Assembly (NCBI GenBank): GCA_903813345.2
Contig: CAIIXF020000004.1
Location: forward strand, 8,812,196 to 8,876,195
Direction of reading: 5' to 3'
Source of the DNA: Owenia fusiformis
Taxonomy: Eukaryota > Annelida > Polychaeta > Sabellida > Oweniidae
DNA: 64,000 nucleotides
In this document: in pieces, positions 50,846 to 63,312 of the stretch
Position numbering within the stretch: position 1 is the stretch's first letter
Layout of the letters: each line of letters starts with the position of its first letter
Translations under genes and position numbers: made by a program
Notes under the pieces: model-generated
What the model was told of the DNA's origin: nothing
The model's input: only the letters and a program-made list of their open reading frames with translations
Database searches by the model: none

Positions 50846-51724
50846 GGTTATATCATGTAATCAAATTTAAACGATAAAACAATTTGAATAATGTTTTTAA
50901 ATAAGGAATTAAACGTTTAGAAATTGTAATTAATTTATTCTTATAATTTCAAAGGAAAAATGAATCAGTTGTTGAGAAGAAGGCCGAAACTTGGTAGACA
51001 CTCGATTTACATAGTCGATTCCCACACTGAATTACTATGTTCTATTCAGAATATGTCCAAAGATTGACGTAGCAAAATGTCATTTTCAACTTTATTAAAC
51101 ATGGCGTATTGTAATTATTTCGGTCTAACACAACTTTTGATTTTCTTTGACTTACACAGTTTAACGGTCGGACAGTTATCTCAGAGTCAAATATCTCCAG
51201 TTTGAAATGTTTATCTATGAACAAAAAGGGAATACGAAAAAAATCTCCAGTTTAACACATTTTAATCATATCAATGCTCATATTTATCGTTTTAATTATC
51301 AATTTCAAAAATGCATTCGTATGAATTGTGGATGTAAAGATGCAATTCAAGACCCAATTCTCAGTTAATAGTATGATGGTATGCCTACACTGTTTTCAAG
51401 ATAAACGTTTACGAGAGTGTCATATACCGCTGAAAGTTTCATTATTATAGGTCAAGGTATGAATTGATTTAATACATAAGAGAGGATAAACTATTTTCAA
51501 GCACAATATATAAAAAAATGATGTTGAAGAAAAAAATCAATTCAATATACACAATTATTTATTTTTTCCTATTTATAAATTTTCGAATGTATTCATGCAA
51601 TATTATAAAATAAAAAAATGATGAAACATATTGGTTTAAATATCTCTCGATAATAATTTTAGATGTTTCAAATAATAGACATGTATAAAATAATAATAAA
51701 AATAAAATAATAAATAAAACGTAC

Positions 51725-51798
51725 CAATTATATCGCAAGGCACCATGCAACTCAAAGATTCTCGCTCCTTCAAGTCTCTTCCGATTCTTAGATTTGAT
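51725..51798 (-). other. non-coding first exon of EF-hand gene C
   Basis: It ends at a donor (AATTG-GTACGT, boundary 51725), about 30 bases after the TATA box; the partner acceptor is TTTTCACAG above 50591. It contains an upstream ATG. Position and layout match gene B. Confidence 0.6.
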
Positions 51799-51823
51799 AT
51801 GCAGATTTTAATATATTAAATGT

Positions 51824-51831
51824 TATTTATA
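51824..51831 (-). promoter_or_regulatory. TATA box of EF-hand gene C
   Basis: TATAAATA preceded by CCC as in gene B, at the same relation to a donor site. Confidence 0.65.
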
Positions 51832-51839
51832 GGGTTTAA

Positions 51840-54727
51840 CAAGGAAGGTTTTTCCGCTTGACCAGTACTGACCACTGGCTACCTAGAATCGAGTTCATAG
51901 GGCTGACCAGGAAGTAACTACACCTGGCCCATCGAGTTGTGACATTTCTCCTTTTTGGGACGCACCAGGAAGTGTTTGCAGTAATGACAGGGTGTTTTCT
52001 CGAATTGTTAAGATTGTCTCACGCTTGATATCACCTACCTGTATGCTTGAATATTAATTTTAATAAATTTTGGCAGGTATTGCCTGCAGCAATTTCAACT
52101 GTCTGAAGCGGCATTAGTTGTGAAAATTATCGTTTTTCAATGAGCTATAATTCGACTGGTCATTCTGAGTAATGCGAAATATAGCGTGCATTGAAGTCCA
52201 CTAAGAATAAATAACTAATTGCGTATTCATCCTTAAATGATAAACTATATTCGAAATTTAAAGTTTTTGAAATAACAATATACAAGTATGGGATGTTCTG
52301 AGGTGTAGTGCACGTGTTTATTACGTCACCTAGCAACTTTGTTGTGACCGAACACACATTTATATTTTCAATAAAAAATGTTTGATACTTTCACCTTGAA
52401 TGCAATGTAATTAGGATATGATAGTTTGTTCAAACTGTATATAGCTGTTAAGCCCCGCCCCCCCCCCCCCCATCGACAATGTAGATTCGAAAGCTTGTTT
52501 AATTGAAGACATATTGAAACGAATTTGTTTCTTAAAATAGCGAGCCTCAAATCTGCAATCTGCTTTATTCAAAATATACATTTAAAGATTCTAAAATCTG
52601 AATGCAATTATGGATTAAAAAATAATCATAGTGCAAAATAAACATGTCCCAGAACATTTAACTAAGAAGGAAGATGATGGAGAAGGTAGGTCTTAATCCG
52701 ATGTAATTTTTTTAGTTAACAATCTCATATGATGAAACGATAAAATAATCTAGATTTTCTCATTGGTGTCCTTGGTAATAACATTTTAGCAGACACGGTC
52801 TCTGCTGTCAGCTTTTAATCCATATTTCAAGTAATCAGACAGCGATCTAAACAGCCAAACTTGTTTACCTGATTTATAAAAAAAGTTTTAAACTCTATAA
52901 AAATGCATTTTACAAAAGGAACAACAATAAGATGTAATAAGATAAATTGTATTTACACGTATAGTGTTAACATAAGAATACATTTTCAGTGACTTTATCT
53001 TCGGAGATACACTATCCCTAAACACAAAGCCCGGCTTAGGAAAAACGCACATTGACGCGTTTTAACATCCATCGTCTATCCATGGTGACTTCAGTTCAGT
53101 TAGTTCAACCTGGCAAAACCCATATATTCAAGCTAAGGGTCAAGTTGTCATTCGTGATGAATTCATTGAAAAATTGTGCCAAACATTTTCTAGATTTAAG
53201 TGTACGCATACTGTATCTTGAATATAATTCAGAGAACACCTACGATTTTCAGGTTAAACTTTTATACACCATAAATGGTAACCCTTGGTACATTTCTCAG
53301 AATTCAACGATTATTTTGAACTTCCCTAAAATTACTGCTAAAATAAAGATTGGCGAAAAAGTTAAATCCAATTTAAACAAATCCTGAATACACAAAACCT
53401 TTGTTGACCAAGCTATTCATAGATTCATCTGAATACAGTGTGTAAAAAACACGTTGATGTGAAAGCCTGATCAGGATTTGATAGAAATCGCACATGAGTT
53501 CAATGTAGTTTATTTTTTATCTCACATAAAATAAATAACGGTATTTGCTATGATTGAACTATTTTACCATCCTGTTTCATGATCAGACATAGAAAATATG
53601 TGGAATGAAACACTGTTACTAAACGGTTGGGCAAATGAATGGGTTGTACCAATGAGTGGACAGTACCAATGAATAAGTATAGTGACAATGCAATTGATGG
53701 GTTGAACCAACAGTTGGTTAATGCTATTTCATAAGCAGATGAGTAAACATTTAGATTAATTGTAGCCTAGGCTACCTATAAACGTATTTCTTACTGCGTC
53801 ATCAAACCATCAACATTAGCAACGTTATACACAGGCTGTTAACAAGGAACGATGTAGTGTTCAAAATAGGCAATGAATAGTCTATCTACAAGCCTCTGCG
53901 AGCCCCCCCCCCCCCCTCTACCTGACTATGTACAGCTTATCACACGTGTTGTAGTGACGAGGGGATCACAAGGGCTTAGCTAGACTAGGCAATGTATTTT
54001 ATTCTTTAACTTCTTTTGTGCAAACATTCTACGAAACACATTTGGTAATGGTAAAAACCTATTTTATAAAGGGTTGTTTATTTTTCATGATATTTGGAAT
54101 TCCTCTTTCTAAAGTGTTTGTATGTTTCTTAACATTTGAGCCAGAATCCGTATAGATGGCAGATAACTTATTTTCCCTGGCAGGTAGTTCTTAACACCAA
54201 GCTCCTGTAGTTCATGTGTAAGTAGGTTCTGGGGCGATATAAAGATGGCAGCACCATTACAATATAGATACACATAGATCGATGCCATACCATCTTTGTT
54301 CAAAAACTATTTCGATCAACCTTAGCCTATGTATAACTACATACATCAAATTAATGTAATGTTTCTTTTCTGAATCAGGAAAACCTCAGCCACATTTGAC
54401 CTACGGCAACCGTGTGAAGGGCGTAAATCGAGAGAAATATGTATTATAAAATCTGAGAGTAACGAGATAAGCAGTACCGTATGTAGATTTTATATATAAC
54501 GATTTTGTGAAGCTACGGCCCCCGTACGGTCGCCGTAGAGCAAATGTGACAGAGGCCTAATTACTGACATGTTTAAAGTTTCGATGTCATGAGCTTTTTG
54601 GATATTTCCATTGACATTTAATTTAGAAGATTTTTGGCATGTTGAAGTATACGATCAAACTCATTGAATCGTTCGCCATCTATTGACAGTTTTTATAGTC
54701 AATTATAGTTACCAAGTTCATAGTTAA
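51840..54727. other. gene-poor stretch with poly-C tracts
   Basis: Poly-C runs at about 52457-52471 and 53905-53917. An end related to the 16427-18222 element (GTACGGTCGCCGTAGAGCAA) lies at 54523-54560. The open frame 53052-53387 shows no signal peptide, domain or splice context and is probably chance. Confidence 0.4.
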
Positions 54728-55308
54728 CCCTACTATCACACCAAACTAGTTCTCACTACGTTCTCGAAAACGGGCTTAAACTGTGCACGAACGGATTTGA
54801 CGTATTAAGAACCCACTAAGAACCGTTTGGGATCTGTTTACAAACTTCATAAAATTACTAGAACGAGTAGGTCCTCCAGCACTTAGAGCATGCTCAAAAT
54901 TTTCTGGTGATCGTCAAAACGTTGCCAAATCGGTTTTAAACTGTGTGCGAACTGAATGAACGTAGCTACAACGTTCTACGGTCTGTTTACGAACTTCATG
55001 GATTTTCCCGGACGGGGTATGTGATTTAGAATTTTGAATCGATTCAAAATTCGATGGCGACCATACCGTTCTGTAATCAGGTCATGATGACCTTCTAGAC
55101 TAAGGGACGGTTTATACTACGTTGCACACCGACGTGGTGCGACCTGAACGAACTGCGAATGAGATGGACGTATTGAAAACTGTTTATGAACGAAGTAGCT
55201 AATTATTTTAGACATATATCCCGACCGCAGCCAGATTGAGCCCGTTTTACGACGTTTTCGTAGGACTGGCAAGAACGGATAAGAACTAGTTTGGTGTGAT
55301 AGGGGGGT
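54728..55308. mobile_element. inverted-repeat element (~0.58 kb)
   Basis: CTATCACACCAAACTAGTTCT at the left and its inverse at the right, with further pairing of CGAAAACGGGCT/AGCCCGTTTT. Left flank is TTAA, right flank TAAG, so a TTAA target is possible but not exact. Confidence 0.8.
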
Positions 55309-57025
55309 AAGTATCGTTTTATACAACACGCTATACCATCGTCATCCTTTTGTAACACGGTACATATTTTGTGGATATATATAATAAACGATGTGGTTAA
55401 CATTTAGATGCACAGTGTTTTTAAATCTATAAGTTTACATGTATCGACATTTTTAGATGTTACGTGGATTTATGGATACCTGAAATACGCTCCAACAGCG
55501 TTTTTTCACACAAACGGGTATCGGCATTATATGTTTCATAAAATTGACATGTTTGCGAAAAAATAGCTCAGAAGACAGCAGAATCGTCAATTTAATTCCT
55601 CACTTAAGTTACATAAACGGTTTGGGTTAAACGTGCAGATCTTAACTGTTTTTCGAAAAACCGTTTATGTTAAAAATGTCGTGGGAATTCTGCCTACAAC
55701 GTGTGAAATAAGGAAAAAAGAAAAATCGTACCTTCGATGTTCCGACATTTTGTTACCAAAACGAACCGTTTCGGTAACCAGCGTAATCGAGTGGATCATC
55801 AGTGAAGCACGCTGCATTGCATACGACTCCCAAAACCAATTTAGATATATGGAGTATATTTTGAACCAACACACCATTTTAAAAACAAAAACGCCATGGT
55901 TAATTAATGACCCTTATAAGTGCATCTTGCTATTCTTACTAAATATACAAAACTCTATGAAATTATCTCCCCTTAAAAGTTTAGCAATATAAATTTTCAT
56001 TGGAGGTCATAAGAACCCCTATCAATGACGGACTGTTAATTAATTTTGTTCCTTAATTGTTCGGAAATGTATTACGACTATGCAAGACAATAAACCGGTT
56101 GAAAAACAGAAAAAAGGTTGTCAACCCGTTTGAATTGAATAGCGCCACATTTGGACCGATTTGTTGTACATATAGGCCTTGTCCAGCTCATTTGGCGTCT
56201 ACATTTTATTAAAGACTTTTTTTAAATTCGGAAAGAAGCGTAACGTGGTAAAACGACATTTTGTCGGCATTTATGACAGAAATTAGATACGATTGTATAA
56301 TAAAGAACATGCTTTAACTCCACGTGATTTTAGGGGAATCGATTTTCATACTTTTGGAAGTGTTTGATAAGAAATCACACACTTCAAACAAAAAAAGCAT
56401 ACCGTTTCCCAAACTATTGATTTATTCACGATTAAGTCGAACAACTATTTCAGAAATTGAAGAAATAAAGTATATTTTCATCACTGCGATGGCCTTTCTT
56501 TAGTTGGTTTCCTTTTCAAATCACTCTAAAAATATAAACAGATAGAGGAACACATGCTAACGTAAGAATGGGCTTAATGGAATAATTATTCGAAGCTAGA
56601 AAGGGGGATGGAATTGAAGACAAAATGCAAGAAACAACAATTCAATGAATATCAGTATACTAAATAAATCTGTTTATGTCCATTAAACTAACACAAATCA
56701 CGAAGAGGTGCATTTTTTCTAATAATCAATGTGATATCCGCAATTACTAGTATTAGAATTTAAATGCGTATTGTAAAAGTGCAAAAAGCTTAAAAGTGTG
56801 TATTTCCTGAATCACGTTAATCCTGTCCTGTATGACATTTTCGAACAAAGGATGCTATAAAATCGACGTTTATCTCTGATTCTGGAAATATGTAGTTTTC
56901 ATTTTACTACCAAAAAAGAAGTTACTAAAAACACTTGACTGACGTTCGGAGTTTGGCGTCAAGAGGCGCGTTTGATGATCCTACGTATATTTAACTTACC
57001 ATTGTGTGTACATGCAATCTGGCAT
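55309..57025. other. gene-poor stretch, with likely 3' UTR of the coiled-coil gene at its right edge
   Basis: The open frames at 55633-55992 and 55665-55877 are mirror frames without motifs. On the minus strand an AATAAA lies at 56421-56426, a candidate polyadenylation signal for the gene above. Confidence 0.4.
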
Positions 57026-59350
57026 TTATGTAGCAACGCATATGCCGCTCGGACTACACACTGCATTCTCTACACAACAATCATCAGCCGAACAAGGGCC
57101 ACCCACCTCTATTCCTGAAACAGATACAGGTAAATAGTTAAATGTGAATTAAATCGATAGATGGCAGCAATGACAATGGTATGAAATATATGTACAGGGT
57201 GACCCAAAAAATGCAACCCTCCATTTCTTCAATATTTTTCTTGAATGGAGGTTTATTGTTCTTAAACAACCATAACTCTATCAATATAAGACTATGATTA
57301 TTAAAACTTTGCCAGAGGATCCCACATTGAATGAAGTCCTTGTGTGCCAAATTTCAGAGCAATTTACCTGCATTTAAGAAAAATATTGAAGAAATGGAGG
57401 GTTGCATTTTTTTGGGTCACCCTGTACAATTTAAAAGAAGTTTTCTGCGGTTCTTTGTAAACAAAATTTGGTGTAAAAATATTAAGAGATAAATTATATA
57501 TTAAAGAAGACGATATTGATTTCTTGCAGAGGGATATTAAAATCAACGTTTAAATATATGACATGGTTGCTTTGACATGTATTCATATTTCCCGAACAAT
57601 TATTTAATACCATGTGTCCACATTTTATATGTATAAGGATATGAGACACACAAATATTCAACTCATGCTTAAAGAGTTTATTGCACTGTATATCAATTTT
57701 CTTTTCCTATCGAAATTATGTAAAACGTGCTCCCCTGAATCAATATAGATGCTCCACAGGCGTAACAACCCTAAGACTTACCTATAATGGACGAATAAAG
57801 AAGTATAAAAATGCCCATCTGAATTTTGTTATATTTATTCTCCTTGGAAAGAGAGAAAATGGCCTTGAACCTAGATTGCACGCGCGATCTGAAGTAAGCC
57901 TACGTGCAATGTATTTCTGATGTACAAGAATAATCTAATTGTACATCCCGTATTGCACCAATCAATCGAAATATTGTAAAACAAGCATATTACTAAATTG
58001 AGTAAAAGGAAGTGCTTTAAACAAAAATTTCAAAATAAGCTCAGTTTCATCACAAGGGCGCCGGGGATTAGTATTGTGTTAAAAATTAAATCAACATAAT
58101 ACTCCCATCGCCAAGGCCCCGATACAGTGTGAATCTGACCTTATGTAAGCGAGGTATTATCGGGCGTGTTCATTCAGGTGTTGTAATAATCGCTCGGAAT
58201 CGCAGCTCTGTCACGGTGAATAGAGGAGACACGATTCAAATTCAAATTGGTTTTAGCCTACTTCAAACGTATTCCGAGTGAACACAATCAGGGGGTCCAA
58301 ACATTGTGAACTATTTATTCACAATTACAGGAGTGAGCGTGATAAGCTCTACTCAAAATGTATTATGAGTGAACTCAACATGGGGGCCTAAACATCGTCA
58401 ACTATTCATTCATAATTACAGGAGTGAACGTAACCAGCTCTATATTCATGTAGTCTAATGTGCCTATGTAGACGTCATCGTAGGCTCATGAATATAGAGT
58501 TCAATTGATCGAAACCGAAACAACACGTTCACTGAAGTGTGATTTATTAAGAACAACAAACGATTATTTGTGTTTTTATATTCTAATTCATTTTCTTATG
58601 CTATGATGAAGTTTATTCAACGGGAGTCGCAATTATTTATATATACCGTACAATAAACACTTTAACAAGTAAGAACTCTATAAAATCTATATGTTAAGTA
58701 TTCTGACCCTACCGACACCGCGTGCTGCCATCTATTCATCGATCACTCTATTTAACTACTAAGTACATGTATATACAAGGAGGGTTGACTCCTCCTCCTC
58801 TTCAATATTTTCCAACAATGAAATTGTCAGAATGTCGTTATTTTCTGGAACTAAACTGACTTTAAATAATAAATAAATAATCAACAGTCCAAAAAGATTC
58901 GAACCAATATATCGATCACTTTTTGTGTGTTTTGATTTTTTTATTTGGAAATAAGACCAACATTCGCGATTCTAATTCTGAAGTGAATAATTGGCGACTG
59001 TTTGAATTCGAATCTTATAATTGCGACTGGGAGAATATCTAGTTGGAACCCTGGGAGCCTATCCTCCTTGAAGTATATAGCAAATTGTAGGTTTATCTTT
59101 CCTTACCTCCCATCGCCGCTTCAATACTTTGAATCTGACTCTTCATATTTGTTTGGCTGCTGATCAAAGACTCGACTGCATTCTTGATTGAATCAAGCGT
59201 GCCAGATAAATTTGCAATTTGATCATTCATCGCTTTAAACTGCTTTTCTGTTTCCGATTTCGTACATTTATTATCCTGAGCCGTCACAGATGTTGTCAGA
59301 TGTCCTACGATTACGCCACAGCCGAAAAGTGCTAAGAGAATTGCGTTCAT
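57026..59350 (-). CDS. small secreted coiled-coil protein with cysteine-rich tail (2 exons, 110 aa)
   Basis: Minus-strand exons 59107-59350 and 57026-57114 join in phase 1 with consensus sites (GGAG-GTAAGG donor, TGTTTCAG acceptor). Residues 1-24 are a signal peptide (hydrophobic core ILLALFGCGVIVG, cleavage after VTA). Residues 30-80 are a heptad-like helix rich in Gln, Ser, Asn and Lys with regularly spaced Ile/Leu/Met, predicted coiled coil, free of Pro. Exon 2 encodes a tail with GGPCSADDCCVENAVC and two further Cys-spaced residues to the end; with Cys 29 there are six cysteines outside the signal. The tail looks like a small disulfide knot of the kind ending many secreted invertebrate proteins, but I cannot name a family. 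A TATATATA lies about 95 bases upstream of the ATG. Oligomerisation through the helix is inference. Confidence 0.78.
57194..57425. mobile_element. 232-bp MITE in the intron of the coiled-coil gene
   Basis: ACAGGGTGACCCAAAAAATG and its inverse at the right end; a further internal inverted block (GGAGGGTTGCATTTT) and AATATTTTTCTT. Flanked by T/A. Confidence 0.92.
58257..58497. repeat. 91-bp tandem duplication followed by a hairpin
   Basis: 58257-58347 and 58348-58438 are two copies (shared ATTACAGGAGTGA and GAGTGAAC). Immediately after, CTATATTCATG at 58440 pairs with CATGAATATAG ending at 58497. Lies within the intron of the coiled-coil gene. Confidence 0.75.
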
Positions 59351-59440
59351 CTTGTCAGTTGTCTCAGCAATTTAGTATTAAACAATTTAAAACAAGAATT
59401 ATTGGAATGCATACTTATTAGCATTAACAAATATCAGTGG

Positions 59441-59449
59441 TATATATAC
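59441..59449 (-). promoter_or_regulatory. TATA box of the coiled-coil gene
   Basis: TATATATA about 95 bases before the start codon, leaving room for a 5' leader of about 65 bases. Confidence 0.5.
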
Positions 59450-59690
59450 ACATCTGATTAAACATTGACAGTAAATATCATACATTAATATATGTTTGTC
59501 TGGCATTGTACTAATGGAAATTAGATGCAATATTTTAAACCTGCTCTTGCATTTTGCATGTTGAGCGTGATGCTATTAATATAAATTATATTATATTAAA
59601 TTCATACAGATTTGAGATATTGTATTTTGTATATTCAAGAACTTTACTTGCATGTGACAGAAGGTCGTCATTGTTGCTTTGCAGTATATA

Positions 59691-60415
59691 ATTGCTGGAA
59701 TTACACCACAAAATCCGCTATTTAAAACGTTTTAGTGGAAGGCGTCTTACAAAATCGCCATTCTGATTACACCAACATTTCTAAAGCGTCTTAGGAATTA
59801 TGTTTTGGAATTACACCTGTTTTTTCTAAAACGCCTTTCGTGCACTTTTAACGATGTATTTATGGATAATATCCAGCATATATGTATATGTACATCTCCT
59901 GTAAATGTATTCTTTTTGCATCTAAGACAAAACTGATCTTCCATAATTTGATTAAAAATGCATGACATTGCATAATTTTTATTTATCTTTTATTAATTAT
60001 GAGAAAACATAATAAAAAGGTAAAAGAAAAATATGTACGTATATTCTCTGAAGATAACACTTGATTTCGATGAGACCTGGCGACCATCATCCATTTTTCA
60101 ATTTAGATATAGTAGCCAGATAGCAGCGTGACCGGATGTCTCATCATGTATCAAATGTTTCAAATGTATCAAATATTTCGTTTAGGGCAAATGTTAAAAA
60201 CTAGTAAAAACCCGGGTTAGGCGTTTTACAAAAACCGATCGGTATTACACCGCACACTTAAAACGCCTAACGACTTATGCCGTTTACTAGTGACAAGGGT
60301 TCTTGGAGTTTTAGAAAAGCGCTTTTGTAAAACCGCAATCGTGATTACACCAAATTCTTAAACCTGGCTAAAACCGAAGACGCTTTTGTAAAACGCCATG
60401 TGTAATTCCAGCAAT
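59691..60415. mobile_element. inverted-repeat element with repeated internal motifs
   Basis: ATTGCTGGAATTACAC at the left end and GTGTAATTCCAGCAAT at the right. Inside, GGAATTACACC-like and AAAACGCC-like phrases recur in both orientations several times, giving subterminal repeats like those bound by some transposases. Confidence 0.85.
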
Positions 60416-60430
60416 TCAGTCGTATACTTA

Positions 60431-60715
60431 CTTACACTCCCCTCCATAAGTTTGGCAACCCTATCTCCCTCATTGGATTACGTGTTAAAGCCTCTTAATG
60501 TTTGAATTTAATTTTATTCACATAACCAGCTTTGAAAATATTTAAAATAAAGGTGTTAATGTAACTTGACTTCATTTCCAATGCCTTTTTACCAATTTTT
60601 TCTCAATTACAATTAAGGTCGAAAATCGATGACAAATTTGATACATTTTTGAAAATTGACATTCCCATGTGAACCAATGGGAACTGATGGGTTCGGGGCA
60701 AATCAGATTTTTGGA
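60431..60715. mobile_element. truncated copy of the 898-1779 element
   Basis: Matches 898-1180 in order and orientation with scattered differences (ACACTCCCCTCCATAAG to GGTTCGGGGCAAATCAG); the right half is missing and replaced by the AATCAA repeat. Confidence 0.9.
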
Positions 60716-60724
60716 TACACAGCA

Positions 60725-61110
60725 AACATTTCTCAATGTTGATTTAACAAAAAATCAACCTTGATTCAACATTGATCTTCTCAAGCATTGAAAAAGCAAT
60801 ATTTGCCCAAGTGTTATTTCAGTGCTGAATCAAGCTTGATTCAGGCTTGAAAAAATCAATGCTAAATCAAGGTTGAGAATATTTTGAGTAAATCAAGGCT
60901 AAATCAATGTTAAATCAAGCTTAAAATAAGCTTAATCAAGGCTGAGGATATTAATGCTAAATCAAGGTTGATGATATTTTGGGTAAAATTATGGTTGAAT
61001 TAATGATCAATCAAGCTTAAAGTAAGCTTAATAAAGGTTTAGGATTAATACTAAATTAAGGACTGATTTAATAATAAATCAAGCTTGAAACAAGCTAATT
61101 AAGTTAGAAG
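60725..61110. repeat. degenerate AATCAAGCTTGATT-type repeat
   Basis: Dense array of 10-17 base phrases such as AAATCAAGGTTGA and AATCAAGCTTGATT on alternating strands, many self-complementary. The two parts 60840-60960 and 60960-61100 are roughly parallel. Confidence 0.85.
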
Positions 61111-61187
61111 ATGTTTAATGCTAATTCTATGTTTTTTTTATTCAAAAACATAATAAACACACAATTTTATCGAAATATATATTATAA

Positions 61188-61193
61188 TTTATT
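61188..61193 (-). terminator. candidate polyadenylation signal of the 108-aa gene
   Basis: AATAAA about 190 bases after the stop codon, just before the AATCAA repeat. Confidence 0.4.
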
Positions 61194-61378
61194 TTCCCAT
61201 AACTTATTTACATTGAATTTAGTATGTAAGTACTACTAGTATATCTATTTGGCCTGCTCGCTATCTCTGCGATTCTCTCTTTAAGTATTTGTGTAACAAA
61301 GGAACACATTTGTTTTGGAAATGATCAGCAGTCTCTATAATATTGTCAAAGTTGCAGCACAGAAGGATATACTACAGT

Positions 61379-62607
61379 CTATTCGTCTGAAGTCCTTGTA
61401 TTTGTCATGGCGATGGCTTCTGTTTGGATCTTTTTAAGGTCCTCCCATCTTGTGTGGTAACTGGAATTATGAATGTCCTATACATTAATACACTGTAAGT
61501 ATAATATTGTTTACCAATATTATTACAAAATTATGCATAAGCCTTCTACCTATTATTACTTATCATGTTATCTTTATTACTTTTGACTCAATGTGTAGAC
61601 TTCAAAGGTAAAAAAAAAAAAATTTATCAAGTTCAATAATTTTGAATTCTATTACCATTGGAGTAAGATTGCTGGCATATAGGGCACCATATATAGGAAT
61701 TACAAAAGTTGTATTTATTAGAAGTGTGTAAATTAAATAAGTTTAAAAAGTCCATATTGCCCATTTACACTTACCGTTGAGCAACTCCTTTGACATCCTC
61801 AAAGAAGGATGTTGAATCCTTTAGGCCTTTGTTGCCTTCTACACTTTCCCATAATTGGGACATATCTGTTGCCTTCCTCTGAAAGAAGTATTTGATTCCA
61901 TATTCAAAATGCCCTTTGTATGCACCATTCAGAAAAGGAAAGTGAATGCTTCCACGCTCTCAATGTCTATCTATACATTTGTTGACACATTCAAAGAAGT
62001 TATTTCACATTAGGCCTACTTTTCAAATTATTGTTAAACATGTTAAATGTTCATTGTTAATTAACTGATTCTTCAATGGATAAATTAACTAGATCACCTA
62101 TAGGCTGTATAGTGTATAGTACCCCAGACAACTTCAATGGAACAACTATTCTTCTTGAAATTTTTAAGATTCATTCTGGAGGCAATTTCCAACATGGAAA
62201 ACTGTATTTTATTGACACTGAAGTGTTTTTAAAAAAAGCTATCAAAATCATAAGATTATGAATTTTGATACAATATTTAATTTACAAGTTGGAAATTGTC
62301 TCCAGAATAAATCCTGAAAATGTCAATAAGAATGGATGTTCCATTGCAAATATAGATTAAAAACACAACTGCATCATTGAAACTGTTCTAATAATTGTAT
62401 TTTCCAATGCTATAATACTCACCATTGCCATGAGGCATTGCTGCACATCCTCTTCTGAAGAGGTGCCAGTTGGAATGTTACTAAATACAGCTCTTCTTAG
62501 GTGTAGTAATGTTTTACCCTGCATATGCTTGCCCTTTTGGTGCATCTTAATTGTGAATTAATCAATTAATTTGATAAATCAATACATACCTCGTGAAAGT
62601 TGTTCAT
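61379..62607 (-). CDS. hypothetical 108-aa protein, four coding exons
   Basis: Minus-strand exons 62590-62607, 62423-62545, 61775-61878 and 61379-61460 join in phase with GT-AG introns to 108 codons. No signal peptide. The body is polar and helical, with an acidic stretch (SSEEDVQQC) and a Trp/Phe-containing segment (SQLWESVEG, SFFEDVKGV, RWEDLKKI). I do not recognise the family. Phase-consistent joining of the three main exons and consensus donors make chance unlikely. Less certain are the six-codon first exon (MNNFHE) and the exon 2 acceptor; an alternative acceptor 27 bases further in is possible. An AATAAA on the minus strand at 61188-61193 could end the transcript. A further upstream exon is possible. 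Confidence 0.6.
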
Positions 62608-62919
62608 AGTTTAACCATCCTTTTGGGTTTTTGCTCCACCCCCACAAGCTTTTTGTTGTTATAACTGATAACAGTTACCTGAAAATATAGTTTTCTATGA
62701 ACATTGGCAGATTTGCTTACCATAATAGTTAATGTAAATTAAAGTTCGAAATAATATCTTTGAACAGAGAATTCAGTTTGCATACACAAATTGTTTATAA
62801 TATTTTAACAGGGGCCAAAAGTTAATATATAATGCTAGATTATTTTGTCTCAGTTAGGGTTGACATATTTACAATTTCATTATAGCCCTGTGAGGAAGCA
62901 TAGGCTATTAACATGTTGA

Positions 62920-63312
62920 ATTGGTGATATGACATGAGGGCATAATAAGGTTATGAACATGGTAGCATGATGAAATGAATGGTGATATAACATTGGGGCA
63001 TGATGATATAAAACAAACATGGTGATATAACATGGGAGCAGGTAATATGAAATGAACATGGTGACATAACATGGGAACATGGTGATATGAAATGAACGTG
63101 GTGATATAAAAGGGTACATGGTGATATGAAATGAACATGGTGATATAACATGGGATCATGGTGATATGACATGAACATGGTGATATAACATGGGAGCATG
63201 GTGATATGACATGAACATTGTGATCTAACATGGGAACATGGTGATATGAAATGAACATGGTGATATAACATGGGAACATGGTGATGTGAAATGAACATGG
63301 TGATATGACATG
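62920..63312. repeat. 19-20 bp minisatellite with a 40-bp dimeric unit
   Basis: Alternating CATGGTGATATGAAATGAA and CATGGTGATATAACATGGGA subunits, most regular from 63050 to 63312 and worn to the left. Long His/Ser/Tyr/Pro-rich minus-strand frames here come from the repeat and are not genes. Confidence 0.95.

Noticed and set aside
53052-53387. 111-codon plus-strand frame
   Set aside because: No signal peptide, motif, splice context or paralogue; composition is Lys/Asn/Ile-rich as expected from AT-rich DNA.
54109-54303. 64-codon minus-strand frame
   Set aside because: No supporting motif or splice signal.
55633-55992. 119-codon plus-strand frame with an overlapping minus-strand frame
   Set aside because: No recognisable domain and no flanking signals; open on both strands, which points to chance.
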